From positions 1 through 64,000 of the forward strand of contig NZ_JAMPKJ010000010.1 in assembly GCF_039962115.1 (NCBI RefSeq): a stretch of 64,000 bases of DNA. The letters run 5' to 3'. The notes below the pieces were generated by a model. The model made no database searches, had not been told where the DNA came from, and saw only the letters and a list, made by a program, of their open reading frames with translations. The stretch's first letter is position 1, and each line of letters opens with the position of its first letter. Shown here piece after piece: positions 43,313-53,243 of this stretch. This DNA comes from Funiculus sociatus GB2-C1. GTDB taxonomy: Bacteria > Cyanobacteriota > Cyanobacteriia > Cyanobacteriales > FACHB-T130. The translations under genes and the position numbers were made by a program.

Positions 43313-46300
43313 GTGATGATTGACAATGCCAGCGAAGTAAGTAGTATAAATGATTACAAAAAACCAGGGGTAGAACGTTTTTTCAATCTATCCCTAGAAA
43401 TGCTTTGTATCGCTGATGCTGATGGATATTTCCAGCATCTAAACCCGGCATGGGAAAAAACGCTAGGCTTCACTAAGGAAGAACTTAAAAGTAAACCTTA
43501 CCTAGAGTTTGTTCATCCGGAAGACACAGAATCAACTATTTTTGAAGCCAGGAAACTACAAACAGGTGCTGACACAGTAGCCTTTGAAAATCGGTATCTG
43601 TGCAAAGACGGCTCGTATAAGTGGCTTGCGTGGGCTTCTACTTTTTGTGCCGAGGAGGGTTTGGTGTATGCAGTGGCTCGCGACATCAGTGACGCACGTG
43701 CCGCTCAAGAAGCACTGCACAAAACTCAGGAACGCTTGCAACATCTGCTGAATGCTAGTCCAGCCGTGATATATAGTTGCAAAGCTTCCGGCGATTTCGA
43801 TACTACCTTCATCAGCGAAAACGTCACGGCACAGATGGGCTATGAACCAGAGGACTTTTTGGAAGATGGCAGTTTCTGGGAGAACCATATTCATCCGGAA
43901 GATGCGCCGCGTGTCTTTGCAGGGATGCCTTATGTGTTGGATCTTGGGTGTTACTCCCAAGAATATCGTTTCCGAAACCCGGATGGAACTTATCGGTGGA
44001 TGCACGATGAGATGAAGCTGGTGCGGGATGCCGGGGGAAATGTGCTGGAAATTGTTGGTTGCTGGCGAAATATTAGCGATCGCAAGCTGGCAGAAGAGAA
44101 ACTCAAGAAATCAAAAAAAAGACTTTCACTGCTGTTTGAGCAAACGCCACTGGCAATTGTGGAATGGAACGCAAATTTGGAAATTACCCGGTGGAACCCG
44201 GCGGCGGAAGCGATTTTTGGCTATGGGAACGAGGTAATGGGTTGTGACTTCGCCCAAATGCTTATCCCGGAAAGCTGTAGAGAGAATGCGCGAGCTATCC
44301 AAAAGCAACTTCTGACTCAAAAAAATACTACTCGCAGCACCACCGAAAATATTACCAAATATGGTGAAACTATTATTTGCGAGTGGTACAGCACGGCACT
44401 GATTGACGAGTGCGAAAACGTTATCGGAGTCGCCTCCTTTGCACAAGACGTTACCGAGAGCAAAGCTGCTGAGGAGCAACTTCGCAAGCTATATCGGGCT
44501 GTGGAACAAAGCCCAAGTATGGTTTTAATTACAGATAGCTTTGGTTGTATTGAATATGTCAACCCCAAGTTAACCGACTTGACTGGTTTCACCTGTGAAG
44601 AAGTTATTGGCACGAATGTAGATAATTTAGGCGAACAATCGCCGGAAGAATGCCAAAAGTTATGGGAGGCAATTAGTGCGGGTGGCGAGTGGCGAGGAGA
44701 ATTTTATAACCGGAAAAAAAATGGCGAATATTACTGGGAACTTGCCTCTATTTCGCCAGTTTTTAACGATGCAGGCGAAATAACTCATTATGTTAAGGTT
44801 GCTGAAGATATTACTGAGCGCAAGTTGGCAGAGTCAGCTCTACAAAAAGCAAATGAAGCTTTGGAAATGCGAGTTGAGAAACGCACGGCTCAATTAAGAA
44901 ATGCTTTCGAGCAGCTGGAAGAGGAAATTGCTGAGCGCCAGCAAGCAGAAGCGCGATCGCGTGAGAGCGAATCGCGGCTTAATAATATTATGAACTCGCT
45001 GCAAGACGTGGTGTGGTCGGTTAAATGTCATACCTTCGAGGTGCTTTACATCAACCCAGCCGCCGAAACTCTATATCAGCGTTCCAGACAAGATTTTATT
45101 GATAATCCGTATCTGTGGTACGAGGTGATCCACCCAGAAGATCGCGATCGCATTGAGACTACTAACAGACTCATGGAAACGGGCAGACAAGAATTAGAGT
45201 ATCGGATTTTACGACCAGATGGGGAAGTGCGGTGGATTCGCAACAAAAGCTGGCTGATTTACGATGAAACTGATACGCCAACTCGCATAGATGGTTTGGT
45301 ATCCGACATCACTCAGCGCAAGCAAGCAGAAGCAGCATTGCGCGAGAGTGAGTCACGCTTAAACAGCATGATGAATTCCTTGAAAGATGTGGTGTGGTCT
45401 ACTTGTGCCAGCACTTCCAAGATACTTTTCCTCAACCCAGCTGCGGAAATTGTTTATCAACGCCCAACACAAGAGTTCTTCGACAACCCGCACCTGTGGC
45501 TGGAGGTGATTCATCCAGAAGATCGCGATCGCGTGGAGGAGAATTTCCAACAGCTTTCGGAACGGGGCAATTATGAAATCGAGTACCGGATTTTTCGCTT
45601 AAATGGCGAAATGCGTTGGGTTCACGACCGAGGCTGGTTAATTAACGATGAAACTGGCAAAGCAATCCGCGCAGATGGTTTAGTCGCCGACATCACTGAA
45701 CGCAAGCAAGCACAAGAGGCATTGCAGCAGCGAGAAGAACAACTGCGCCGGGTTGTTCAAAATATGCCAGTGATGATGGATGCCTTCGATGCAGACGGGA
45801 ACTTTACCGTCTGGAACCGAGAGTGCGAACAAGTAACGGGCTACAGCGCTTCGGAGGTTGTGGGCAATCCTCAAGCGCTGGAGTTATTTTATCCAGATCC
45901 CACTTATCGCGACTCAATGATGGCTGCATGGGCTGAACTTGGCAATGACTACCGCAGCTGGGAATGGGATGTCACTGCTAAGGATGGTAGTGTCAAGACA
46001 GTAGCATGGTCTAATATATCCGGGCAATTCCCGATTCCCGGTTGGGCAAGTTGGGGCATTGGCGTAGATATTACGGAACGTAAAGCTGCGGAAGAAGCAC
46101 TGCGGCGAAGGGAAGCGCAATTACGAGAACAAGCGCAACAATTAGAACAAACTCTGCGCGAACTCCAACACACTCAAGCCCAATTGATTCAAACTGAAAA
46201 AATGTCTTCTTTGGGTCAACTTGTCGCTGGTGTCGCTCATGAAATTAATAACCCGATTAATTTCATTTATGGCAATCTCACTCACGTAGCTCAATACGCT

Positions 46301-47026
46301 CAAGATTTAATTAATCTCCTTCATCTTTACCAGCAACATTATCCTCATCCCGCGCCAGCGATTGTAAAGGAAGCCGAGGCGATTGACTTGGATTTCTTAA
46401 TTGAAGATATGCCGAAAATTCTGGGTTCGATGAAGATGGGGAGCGATCGCATCCGCGAAATTGTCTTATCGTTGCGTAACTTCTCCCGTCTGGATGAAGC
46501 CGAAATGAAGGCAGTAGATATCCATCAAGGCATTGATAACACTCTGCTGATCTTGCAAAATCGTCTAAAAGCAAGGGTCAGCTATCCCGCCATTGAAGTT
46601 GTTAAAGAGTATGGCAACCTACCGCCCGTAGAATGCTACCCAGGACAGCTAAATCAGGTATTTATGAACATCCTGAACAATGCGCTTGATGCTCTCGAAG
46701 CGTTGGAAGGTTTAGACGAGTCGGAATCAAACCTTCCAACTTTCCCACGTTTGAATCCGCAGATTCGGATTTCTACCGAAGTTCGAGATAGAAATCACGT
46801 AACGATTAAGATTCGGGACAATGGTTCAGGAATGACAGAGCAAATAAAAGCCCGCTTATTTGACCCCTTCTTTACCACCAAACCTGTTGGGAAAGGTACT
46901 GGCTTAGGATTATCCATCAGTTATCAAATTGTGGTTGATAAACATGGCGGCATTTTGAAGTGTTTCTCAGAACCAGGAAAAGGAACTGAGTTTTTAATTG
47001 CCATCCCAATTTGCCAACGCCAATAG
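43313..47026 (+). CDS. Multi-PAS sensor histidine kinase
   Basis: 1237 residues. Seven PAS domains occupy about residues 18-935, with PAS motifs such as HPED and DITERK between. Residues about 512-550 form a coiled coil. PAS5 and PAS6 look like a tandem duplication. The phosphoacceptor is His976 in GVAHEINNP, followed by the HATPase N box NILNNALDAL, G1 DNGSGM, F box FFTTK and G2 GKGTGLGLSIS. There is no membrane segment, so it is probably cytoplasmic and senses small ligands, redox or light. GTG 43313 and ATG 43316 are possible starts. No response regulator is adjacent. Confidence 0.93.
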   Translation: MMIDNASEVSSINDYKKPGVERFFNLSLEMLCIADADGYFQHLNPAWEKTLGFTKEELKSKPYLEFVHPEDTESTIFEARKLQTGADTVAFENRYLCKDGSYKWLAWASTFCAEEGLVYAVARDISDARAAQEALHKTQERLQHLLNASPAVIYSCKASGDFDTTFISENVTAQMGYEPEDFLEDGSFWENHIHPEDAPRVFAGMPYVLDLGCYSQEYRFRNPDGTYRWMHDEMKLVRDAGGNVLEIVGCWRNISDRKLAEEKLKKSKKRLSLLFEQTPLAIVEWNANLEITRWNPAAEAIFGYGNEVMGCDFAQMLIPESCRENARAIQKQLLTQKNTTRSTTENITKYGETIICEWYSTALIDECENVIGVASFAQDVTESKAAEEQLRKLYRAVEQSPSMVLITDSFGCIEYVNPKLTDLTGFTCEEVIGTNVDNLGEQSPEECQKLWEAISAGGEWRGEFYNRKKNGEYYWELASISPVFNDAGEITHYVKVAEDITERKLAESALQKANEALEMRVEKRTAQLRNAFEQLEEEIAERQQAEARSRESESRLNNIMNSLQDVVWSVKCHTFEVLYINPAAETLYQRSRQDFIDNPYLWYEVIHPEDRDRIETTNRLMETGRQELEYRILRPDGEVRWIRNKSWLIYDETDTPTRIDGLVSDITQRKQAEAALRESESRLNSMMNSLKDVVWSTCASTSKILFLNPAAEIVYQRPTQEFFDNPHLWLEVIHPEDRDRVEENFQQLSERGNYEIEYRIFRLNGEMRWVHDRGWLINDETGKAIRADGLVADITERKQAQEALQQREEQLRRVVQNMPVMMDAFDADGNFTVWNRECEQVTGYSASEVVGNPQALELFYPDPTYRDSMMAAWAELGNDYRSWEWDVTAKDGSVKTVAWSNISGQFPIPGWASWGIGVDITERKAAEEALRRREAQLREQAQQLEQTLRELQHTQAQLIQTEKMSSLGQLVAGVAHEINNPINFIYGNLTHVAQYAQDLINLLHLYQQHYPHPAPAIVKEAEAIDLDFLIEDMPKILGSMKMGSDRIREIVLSLRNFSRLDEAEMKAVDIHQGIDNTLLILQNRLKARVSYPAIEVVKEYGNLPPVECYPGQLNQVFMNILNNALDALEALEGLDESESNLPTFPRLNPQIRISTEVRDRNHVTIKIRDNGSGMTEQIKARLFDPFFTTKPVGKGTGLGLSISYQIVVDKHGGILKCFSEPGKGTEFLIAIPICQRQ

Positions 47027-47039
47027 TGAACAAAAATTT

Positions 47040-47270
47040 TCATCCAACGCTTGTGCGCGCGAGAGTGCATGAACCTGTCACACAAAAAAACAGAGGGGAG
47101 TTAACCTTCCCTCTGTTTGATTTTTTGTTGTTTTCAGCTTCGCCCTGGTCTTTTAGCTTTTTCCGGAGCATCTGCTGTTGCTTTTTCAATTGTCTAGCTC
47201 TTGCAGACCCGCCTTTACCTTTGTCGTTTCTCCCCTGTTTGCGGGGAGATTCCCAGCTTTTTAGTCTCAT
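47040..47270 (-). CDS. Possible small basic protein
   Basis: 76 codons open from ATG 47270. The first 50 residues are strongly basic (SWESPRKQGRNDKGKGGSARARQLKKQQQM) and look protein-like. However, the frame then reads through the kinase terminator. If real, it could be a small nucleic-acid-binding protein. Confidence 0.3.
   Translation of the reverse strand: MRLKSWESPRKQGRNDKGKGGSARARQLKKQQQMLRKKLKDQGEAENNKKSNRGKVNSPLFFCVTGSCTLARTSVG
47087..47125. terminator. Terminator of the histidine kinase gene
   Basis: AAACAGAGGGGAGTT/AACCTTCCCTCTGTTT inverted repeat with A-rich 5' and T-rich 3' flanks (TTTGATTTTTTG on the plus strand), about 60 bases past the kinase stop. Also usable on the minus strand. 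Confidence 0.75.
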
Positions 47271-47341
47271 TGTTATAACCCCTAATCCAACATCTGATAC
47301 CCGCAGCCCCCTTTTTAAGGGGGGCTTCTAAAATTGAAGAG

Positions 47342-47425
47342 TGGGCAGGGAGAGAATCGAACTCTCACAACCTTGCGGTCGTCAGATTTTGAGTCTGATG
47401 CGTCTACCAGTTTCGCCACCCGCCC
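47342..47425 (-). tRNA. tRNA-Leu (CAA)
   Basis: 84 bases. Acceptor stem GGGCGGG / CCTGCCC (one G-U pair), D-loop GGTAGACGC, anticodon loop CTCAAAA giving anticodon CAA, long variable arm (CGACCGCAAGGTTGTG) and TpsiC segment GTTCGATTC. The discriminator is A and CCA is not encoded. The first 22 bases also encode the last codons of the M48 gene upstream. Confidence 0.96.
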
Positions 47426-48279
47426 TTGGGTTTAGCTTTATCATTATAGCCTATTGAATGCTGTTCTAGCAAGTTTTGGTATTCTTGGCTACTTGCCCAG
47501 CGATCAATTTCTCTAGCCCGTAAAACTGGGACTGGGTGGGATAGTTGGGCTGTTTGGGCTGATTTGAGCATTTCACCTAGCTGGTTGTTGCTGATGTCGT
47601 CGTAAGCTTTGGCTTGGGCTAAAAATGCCTCCAGGTTTAGTTGAGGCGCGATCGCGGGTGAACCTCCCGCAAGTTTCATTAAAACGGAACTCACTACTCT
47701 GGGGTTTTGGGTGGCTAGTAGTGCAGCGCGATCGCACGTAAACTCCGCACATCGCAACCACTCCATCATCTGCGATCGCACGCTTTCAGCTACTACACTC
47801 CCCCAAGTGGGAATTAATCCCGCCGCTAACACGATAATATTCAACGGTGTCAGGTAAACCCCATGTTCGCACTTGAGGTGTCCCAATTCATGGGCAATTA
47901 CTGCCTGAATTTCTTCCTGTGTCAGCATATCAATTAACGAGGTATGCAACACGATAAACGGTTGCTTGCCTCGCATGGCAAATGTGTAGGCGTTTGGCGC
48001 TGGATGCTGGCGCACATACAGTTGCGGTGGTTCGAGATCCAGAATCTGGCAAGCTTCTAACAGCAGTTTATGCAGATCCGGCAGCTGTTGAGGCCCGACT
48101 AGCACTCCGGCTGCTATATTTTCTAGGTAAAAAACTTGTTCTGCTAGCGGCCCCAGCAGATTCCGCACTAGCATATCCAACCCAGGCACCTGTTTCAAGG
48201 CTGTGGTTGCCTCCAAATCCAGCGGATGGCGGAACTTGTCTGCGGAAAGACCAATTAACGGTGTCTTTGTTGGCAACAT
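47404..48279 (-). CDS. M48 family zinc metalloprotease
   Basis: About 291 residues from ATG 48279; an open frame to 48366 begins with unrelated-looking sequence. HELGH with downstream FTCDRAALL carries zinc ligands of the HtpX/Ste24-type M48 family. Two hydrophobic segments suggest membrane attachment. It could act in protein quality control. Unusual: the last seven codons (G-G-W-R-N-W-stop) lie entirely inside the tRNA-Leu gene on the same strand, and no earlier stop exists. Confidence 0.9.
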   Translation of the reverse strand: MLPTKTPLIGLSADKFRHPLDLEATTALKQVPGLDMLVRNLLGPLAEQVFYLENIAAGVLVGPQQLPDLHKLLLEACQILDLEPPQLYVRQHPAPNAYTFAMRGKQPFIVLHTSLIDMLTQEEIQAVIAHELGHLKCEHGVYLTPLNIIVLAAGLIPTWGSVVAESVRSQMMEWLRCAEFTCDRAALLATQNPRVVSSVLMKLAGGSPAIAPQLNLEAFLAQAKAYDDISNNQLGEMLKSAQTAQLSHPVPVLRAREIDRWASSQEYQNLLEQHSIGYNDKAKPKGGWRNW

Positions 48280-48366
48280 GGAGACAATCTCAAAAAATAA
48301 GGCTTTTATGTGGTGCTGTTCTGGTTCTTGGCTTTGGTTATTGCCCCTAGAACAGGTAATACTCAA

Positions 48367-48628
48367 TTAGTATAGCGAGGGATCTAGGATTTTCGTTGCT
48401 ATTGTCTGCCTTCACGGTGACAAATTGTTGTAATTTTTTATACGTCTTTTTATACCGTACATGATATATTTAGATAATGGAAATCTGTACTTTAGGAGCA
48501 AATACACAGATTTCTATTATTAAGGAAATCACTTTCAAATAAATAATATCATCAAAATAGAGGAAAAAGATAGCTGTTTTTTCAAAGAAAAGAAAGTAAA
48601 AAAACAGCTTGATTTAATGAGAGTAAAA
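48367..48628. other. AT-rich spacer, no gene seen
   Basis: 262 bases, with an AT-rich centre. It should hold the promoter of the M48 gene. I see no other feature. Confidence 0.4.
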
Positions 48629-49048
48629 TTAGGCAAATAACCAATTTTTGACTTTAGTTAAACTATCCCAGTCAGGTTTTCTGGAGAAGCCATCGGCAAT
48701 ACTTTCTTCAACGTCTTCGCGTAATTCAGATTCAATCGCGATCGCACGCCCAGCGACTTCAACATGTTGGCGGACACCCTTTTGCCCAGTTTCGAGCATA
48801 GCGAGCGCCAAGTTAATCCGAGCTTGAGGATCGGCGGGATTCAACTTGACAGCTTTTTGAGCAGCTTTGGCAGCCAAAGATGGGTTGTTATCCAACAAAT
48901 ATAACCAAGACAGACAAACCCAGGCAGCATTTGTTTTAGGGGAGCGATCGCAAATTTCCTTAAAAACAGGAATCAAAGTATCCGGGCCTTCACCCGCTTT
49001 ATAGCGTTCCAGTCCGGTATCGAAAAGGTCGTTAACTTGCTCGGTCAT
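48629..49048 (-). CDS. Small TPR protein
   Basis: 139 residues with about two tetratricopeptide repeats (residues 35-105; AAWVCLSWLYLLDNNPSLAAKAAQKAVKLNPADPQARINLALAML). TPRs mediate protein-protein contacts. It lies just downstream of the SufA/IscA gene (about 100 bases, same strand), an arrangement that may be functional. ATG 49048. Confidence 0.85.
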   Translation of the reverse strand: MTEQVNDLFDTGLERYKAGEGPDTLIPVFKEICDRSPKTNAAWVCLSWLYLLDNNPSLAAKAAQKAVKLNPADPQARINLALAMLETGQKGVRQHVEVAGRAIAIESELREDVEESIADGFSRKPDWDSLTKVKNWLFA

Positions 49049-49121
49049 TTTAAAAAGGCAATCAAGTAAAAAGTAATTCGTACTTGGGGACTGGGAAGAA
49101 GAAAAATTTGCATTCTTGTTT

Positions 49122-49150
49122 TACCCAGTCCCCAGTCCCTAGTCCCCATC
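49122..49150. repeat. CCCCAGT-type heptamer repeats
   Basis: Repeated CCCAGTCCCCAGTCCCTAGT words, STRR type, between the TPR and SufA-like genes. Confidence 0.5.
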
Positions 49151-49154
49151 CAAT

Positions 49155-49520
49155 TTAGACACCAAAAGACTTACCACAGCCACAGTTTTGAGCAGCATTG
49201 GGATTGGTGAATTGGAAGCCGCCGCCAATCATAGCATCGCTGTAGTCAAGCACTAAGCCATAGAGATATAGCATACTCTTGGGGTCACAGACAATTTTGA
49301 AGCCCTCGTAGTCGTAAATCTCATCATTTTCCTGGATTTTGCTGGCATCTTCAAAATCCATCATGTAAGACATTCCCGAACAGCCTCCTTGGCGGACACC
49401 GACGCGCAGGCACAAATCCTTACCTTGTTTCTCCCGCAATTGAAGAACGTGCTTTAGAGCCGCTTCTGTCAACTGTATACCTCGTGTTTGCGACTGAGTT
49501 GCTTGTGTCATCGCGCTCAT
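49155..49520 (-). CDS. Iron-sulfur cluster assembly accessory protein, SufA/IscA type
   Basis: 121 residues. A-type carrier that hands [Fe-S] clusters to target proteins. The three cluster cysteines are visible: one in GGCSGM (about residue 48) and two in NCGCG near the C-terminus. LTEAALKHVLQLREKQGKDLCLRVGVR is the family N-terminus. ATG 49520. Followed by the TPR gene. Confidence 0.93.
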   Translation of the reverse strand: MSAMTQATQSQTRGIQLTEAALKHVLQLREKQGKDLCLRVGVRQGGCSGMSYMMDFEDASKIQENDEIYDYEGFKIVCDPKSMLYLYGLVLDYSDAMIGGGFQFTNPNAAQNCGCGKSFGV

Positions 49521-49816
49521 TCGACTCCTATTTGCTGTTTGTTATAGACGATTTTGAGTAAACCAGCCCACTTTATTAATTTTATCGAACATTGCTAACC
49601 ATACAGGCACTAACGAAGCAAAGCTTTTTATTACCTATGTTGACGATGGCTCATATAGCAGGGCTATAGCCAAGAGAAATTGTATAGCACTGTACATAAA
49701 AGCGGGCAAAATAGAAGTTTATTAAGCAGACGGTATATAGACGATTAGTATTTAAAATGAGGATCTACCAACATAAAGCGCAGACCGCTTTTACCTTCAC
49801 TCAGTTGGCTTAGTAT

Positions 49817-51496
49817 ATGTCTGTTCTCAATCGCTCTACCCTTCGTCGGCTCAAAACACTACACCAAATTCCCAGCGTCTGGGAGGGCGATCGCCGTCGA
49901 TTATCCGCTGGCATGGCACAAAGCTTAGAGTCGGATACTCAGGAAGATGGTGACTGCATTGTTTGGTTAGATGGTGTCGAAGGCATGGTGCGGGCAATGG
50001 ATATGGTAACGTCCGAAACCGGGCCCGAAGCAATGGTTCGCGCCTTGTTGCGTGCAATGGAGTATCCTCACAGCCCAGCAAAACCAGCCCGACCTCAGAA
50101 AATAATAGTCCGCGATCGCGAAGTACAGTTTTATCTGCGCGGTATTCTTCAGGATCTAGATATTGCTATTGATTATGTACCAGAGTTGCCTCTGGTTGAC
50201 GAGCTGTTTCGCTCTTTTCAGGAGATGTCCAGCACTCGTCCGCCGAAGCTACCGCCAGAGTATGTGGAGTTACTGGAGGAAAAGGCTCAGGAAATTTGGG
50301 AAGATGCACCTTGGGAAATGCTGGCTGACCACCAAATTATCTCAATTGAAATTAACCAGTGGGATGTTGGTACTCTTTACGCCTCGGTGATGGGAATGCT
50401 GGGCATGGAGTACGGAATTTTGTTGTATCGTTCTCTTGATTCTCTGAAGCGATTTCGGGCTTCAGTCTTAGCAAAGGAGTCTTTTGAGGAACTCGAAGAA
50501 GCATTTTTAGGGCAAGATTGCTTGTTTATGACCTTCGAGAAGGCGGAAGATGACTTCGATGAAGATGAAGACGAGGACGGAATAGATTTATCTGACTTAG
50601 CCCTATCAGAAATAGGGCCAAGTTTCGGCAACGTGCATCCTTTGGAGGGAATGCGACCGTTTTTGTATGAAGAGGAAGCGATCGCAGTTTATTTTGCACT
50701 GGAAGCTTTGCATCGCTTTTTCCGCGCATCCCATCGCCAACTCTCCGACGACAAGTTCCCCAGCCTCACCAAACGCTTCCGCATCGCCACACCCCCAGCC
50801 GTAGAACCAAAGCAAACTCTCTCGGTAAAGGTGGAAACTGTGCCAGAAGTGGCGACGGAACTATTTAATATGGCCCAGTTGGCAGCGGAGGATGAGGACG
50901 ACGACGAATTCGACGACGAATTCGACGATGAATTCGAGGATATGACGGTGCCGTTGCGGGATGATTTGATACCCAAAGGTTCTTTCTTCAGTCTGGGGAT
51001 GATGACTTGGGAACGGCTGGACTTGCTGCGTCAGACAGCAGAACATTATCAGCCGAAGGATATCGCGGCGGCGGGAGAAGGTTTGCCTGTGATTTTGATT
51101 CAAACTTCCCGTCCGAAGGCAAAGGAGTTGATTGAAAAGATCCAGGGTGCCGGAGGGCTGAAAGGAGTATGCTTTAATCCGGGAGAAGATCCTGAAGAGG
51201 GGGATCTCTACGACTTGGGAATCTTACAAACTGAAAATGGCAATATGTACCTTTTTGGTGAGTTTACAGGAGATGACCCTGTTCATATTGAAGCCCGTCG
51301 CAAGTGGGATCAGCGTTGTCAGAAAACTAAAGGCTACTGCGGCGTGATTATTGCCAGAGGGCTAAAAGGCGCATCGAAGGGAAATCCTCAGCTTGGTGAC
51401 ATGATGGCATTATTTGAAGGGCGATCGCTCTCCTCTGAAGAATTGGGCTTGGGTATGCTTCAGCTAATCCCTCAGTTCGGCTTTGAGTTGGAATAA
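49817..51496 (+). CDS. Large acidic conserved cyanobacterial protein
   Basis: 559 residues, without signal peptide or membrane segments. It has two folded parts: about 1-330 (GDCIVWLDGVEGMVRAMDM, WEMLADHQIISIEINQWDVGTLYASVMG) and about 385-559 (MTWERLDLLRQTAEHYQP, RKWDQRCQKTKGYCGVIIARGLKGASKGNP). They are separated by an Asp/Glu-rich insert around residue 355-375 with tandem DDEF units, and a smaller one near 240. I recognise it as a conserved but uncharacterised cyanobacterial family. No catalytic motif is evident. Confidence 0.8.
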   Translation: MSVLNRSTLRRLKTLHQIPSVWEGDRRRLSAGMAQSLESDTQEDGDCIVWLDGVEGMVRAMDMVTSETGPEAMVRALLRAMEYPHSPAKPARPQKIIVRDREVQFYLRGILQDLDIAIDYVPELPLVDELFRSFQEMSSTRPPKLPPEYVELLEEKAQEIWEDAPWEMLADHQIISIEINQWDVGTLYASVMGMLGMEYGILLYRSLDSLKRFRASVLAKESFEELEEAFLGQDCLFMTFEKAEDDFDEDEDEDGIDLSDLALSEIGPSFGNVHPLEGMRPFLYEEEAIAVYFALEALHRFFRASHRQLSDDKFPSLTKRFRIATPPAVEPKQTLSVKVETVPEVATELFNMAQLAAEDEDDDEFDDEFDDEFEDMTVPLRDDLIPKGSFFSLGMMTWERLDLLRQTAEHYQPKDIAAAGEGLPVILIQTSRPKAKELIEKIQGAGGLKGVCFNPGEDPEEGDLYDLGILQTENGNMYLFGEFTGDDPVHIEARRKWDQRCQKTKGYCGVIIARGLKGASKGNPQLGDMMALFEGRSLSSEELGLGMLQLIPQFGFELE

Positions 51497-51554
51497 AGTT
51501 GGGGCAGTGTTTCCCCGCCCCTACTAACTTCGATACTCAACCGTTGATCCATTT

Positions 51555-51707
51555 ATGGAAGCTGAAACTGGCTTGTCATTAGAGACATTTCCAATTCTCA
51601 ATCCCTATTCTCTCTCTGAAGTGATTGATGATGATTTTTACCTGACTGCACTACAGAATCGGGGGAGTAATTTTAGCTGCTGCCCGTCTTGGAGTAACCA
51701 TTCTTAG
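51555..51707 (+). CDS. Possible small ORF before zds
   Basis: 50 codons open from ATG 51555 to TAG 51707, same strand as zds and 37 bases upstream. The sequence (LETFPILNPYSLSEVIDDDFYLTAL) is not recognised. It might be a leader peptide or chance. Confidence 0.15.
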   Translation: MEAETGLSLETFPILNPYSLSEVIDDDFYLTALQNRGSNFSCCPSWSNHS

Positions 51708-51743
51708 TTAAACTTTGTAAAGAAGTTGAAAAGGACAGATTGA

Positions 51744-53207
51744 ATGCGGGTTGCAATCGTCGGGGCGGGATTGGCTGGAATGGCGGCGGCAGTCGATCTA
51801 GTCGATGCTGGTTATGAAGTCGAAATCTTCGAGTCTCGTCCGTTTGTCGGGGGAAAAGCTGGCAGTTGGGTAGATGCCGATGGCAATCATGTTGAGATGG
51901 GGTTGCACGTCTTCTTTGGTAACTACTACCAGCTATTTGAATTGTTTAAGAAGGTGGGGGCGTTTGAGAATCTGCACCGGAAAGAACACGTCCACACCTT
52001 TATCAACAAAGGCGGCGTTACGGGGGCATTAGATTTTCGCTTCATCACAGGTGCGCCTTTCAATGGCTTGAAGGCGTTTTTCACGACATCGCAACTGTCA
52101 TTGCAGGATAAAGTACAGAATGCGATCGCTCTCGGCACCAGTACCATCGTGCGCGGTTTGGTAGATTTCGAGGGGTCGATGAAAACCATTCGCTCTCTTG
52201 ATAAAATCAGCTTTGCCGACTGGTTCCGCAGTCACGGCGGTAGCAATGGCAGCATCAAGCGGATGTGGAACCCGATAGCCTACGCACTCGGTTTTATCGA
52301 TTGCGAGAATATTTCTGCCCGTTGTATGTTGACAATATTCCAGATGTTTGCATCTAGAACTGAGGCATCGGTATTACGAATGCTGTGCGGTTCTCCTGAT
52401 GAATATCTGCACAAGCCGATTATTAAATATTTGGAAGCAAGAGGCGCGAAAATCCACACTCGTCGCCAGTTAAGAGAAATTTTGTTTACCGGGGAAGGGA
52501 ACGAAACGCGAGTTACTGGTTTCCGAATTGCCAAAGGCGATGGGGAAGAAACCATCACCGCTGATGCTTATGTCTGCGCCTGCGATGTGCCGGGAATCAA
52601 GCGCATTATCCCGCCAGATTGGCGGAAATGGTCGGAATTTGACAATATTTATAAACTAGATGCGGTGCCAGTGGCAACAGTTCAGTTGCGATTTGATGGT
52701 TGGGTGACTGAATTGCACAACCAGGCAGAACGGAAACAGACGGATCATGCGGCAGGGATAGATAATCTGTTATATACGGCGGATGCTGACTTTTCCTGTT
52801 TTTCCGATTTAGCTTTAACCAGTCCATCTGATTATTACCGAGAGGGAGAAGGTTCTCTGTTGCAGCTGGTGCTGACTCCGGGAGATCCGTTTATCAAGGA
52901 AAGTAATGAAGCGATCGCGCAACACGTCCTCAAACAAGTACACGATCTATTCCCCTCTTCCCGCGAGTTGAACATGACCTGGTACAGTGTGGTTAAGTTG
53001 GCTCAGTCTCTCTATCGCGAAGCACCAGGGATGGATGTGTATCGTCCGCAACAAAAAACTCCAATAGCCAATTTCTTCCTTGCGGGTAGTTATACGCAGC
53101 AAGATTACATCGATAGTATGGAAGGAGCAACTTTGTCTGGTCGTCGGGCTGCTAAGGAGATTTTGGAGAATATTAAGGTGGGGGTAAGTGAGTTGTCTGC
53201 GGTTTAA
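51744..53207 (+). CDS. zds: 9,9'-di-cis-zeta-carotene desaturase
   Basis: 487 residues (also called crtQ). Flavoprotein that desaturates zeta-carotene towards lycopene. N-terminal [26 protein letters not shown] is the FAD-binding Rossmann motif, and [32 protein letters not shown] is the characteristic plant/cyanobacterial-type desaturase block. The C-terminal [18 protein letters not shown] also fits. ATG 51744 is preceded by AAGGA. It is followed by the SRPBCC gene after 36 bases. Confidence 0.95.
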   Translation: MRVAIVGAGLAGMAAAVDLVDAGYEVEIFESRPFVGGKAGSWVDADGNHVEMGLHVFFGNYYQLFELFKKVGAFENLHRKEHVHTFINKGGVTGALDFRFITGAPFNGLKAFFTTSQLSLQDKVQNAIALGTSTIVRGLVDFEGSMKTIRSLDKISFADWFRSHGGSNGSIKRMWNPIAYALGFIDCENISARCMLTIFQMFASRTEASVLRMLCGSPDEYLHKPIIKYLEARGAKIHTRRQLREILFTGEGNETRVTGFRIAKGDGEETITADAYVCACDVPGIKRIIPPDWRKWSEFDNIYKLDAVPVATVQLRFDGWVTELHNQAERKQTDHAAGIDNLLYTADADFSCFSDLALTSPSDYYREGEGSLLQLVLTPGDPFIKESNEAIAQHVLKQVHDLFPSSRELNMTWYSVVKLAQSLYREAPGMDVYRPQQKTPIANFFLAGSYTQQDYIDSMEGATLSGRRAAKEILENIKVGVSELSAV

Positions 53208-53243
53208 GAGAAACAACAAAAGGAATAATAAGTAGAAAAATAA

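Noticed and set aside
47011-47331. Plus-strand frame of 106 codons after the histidine kinase
   Set aside because: It overlaps the kinase end and runs through a terminator. Composition is not protein-like.
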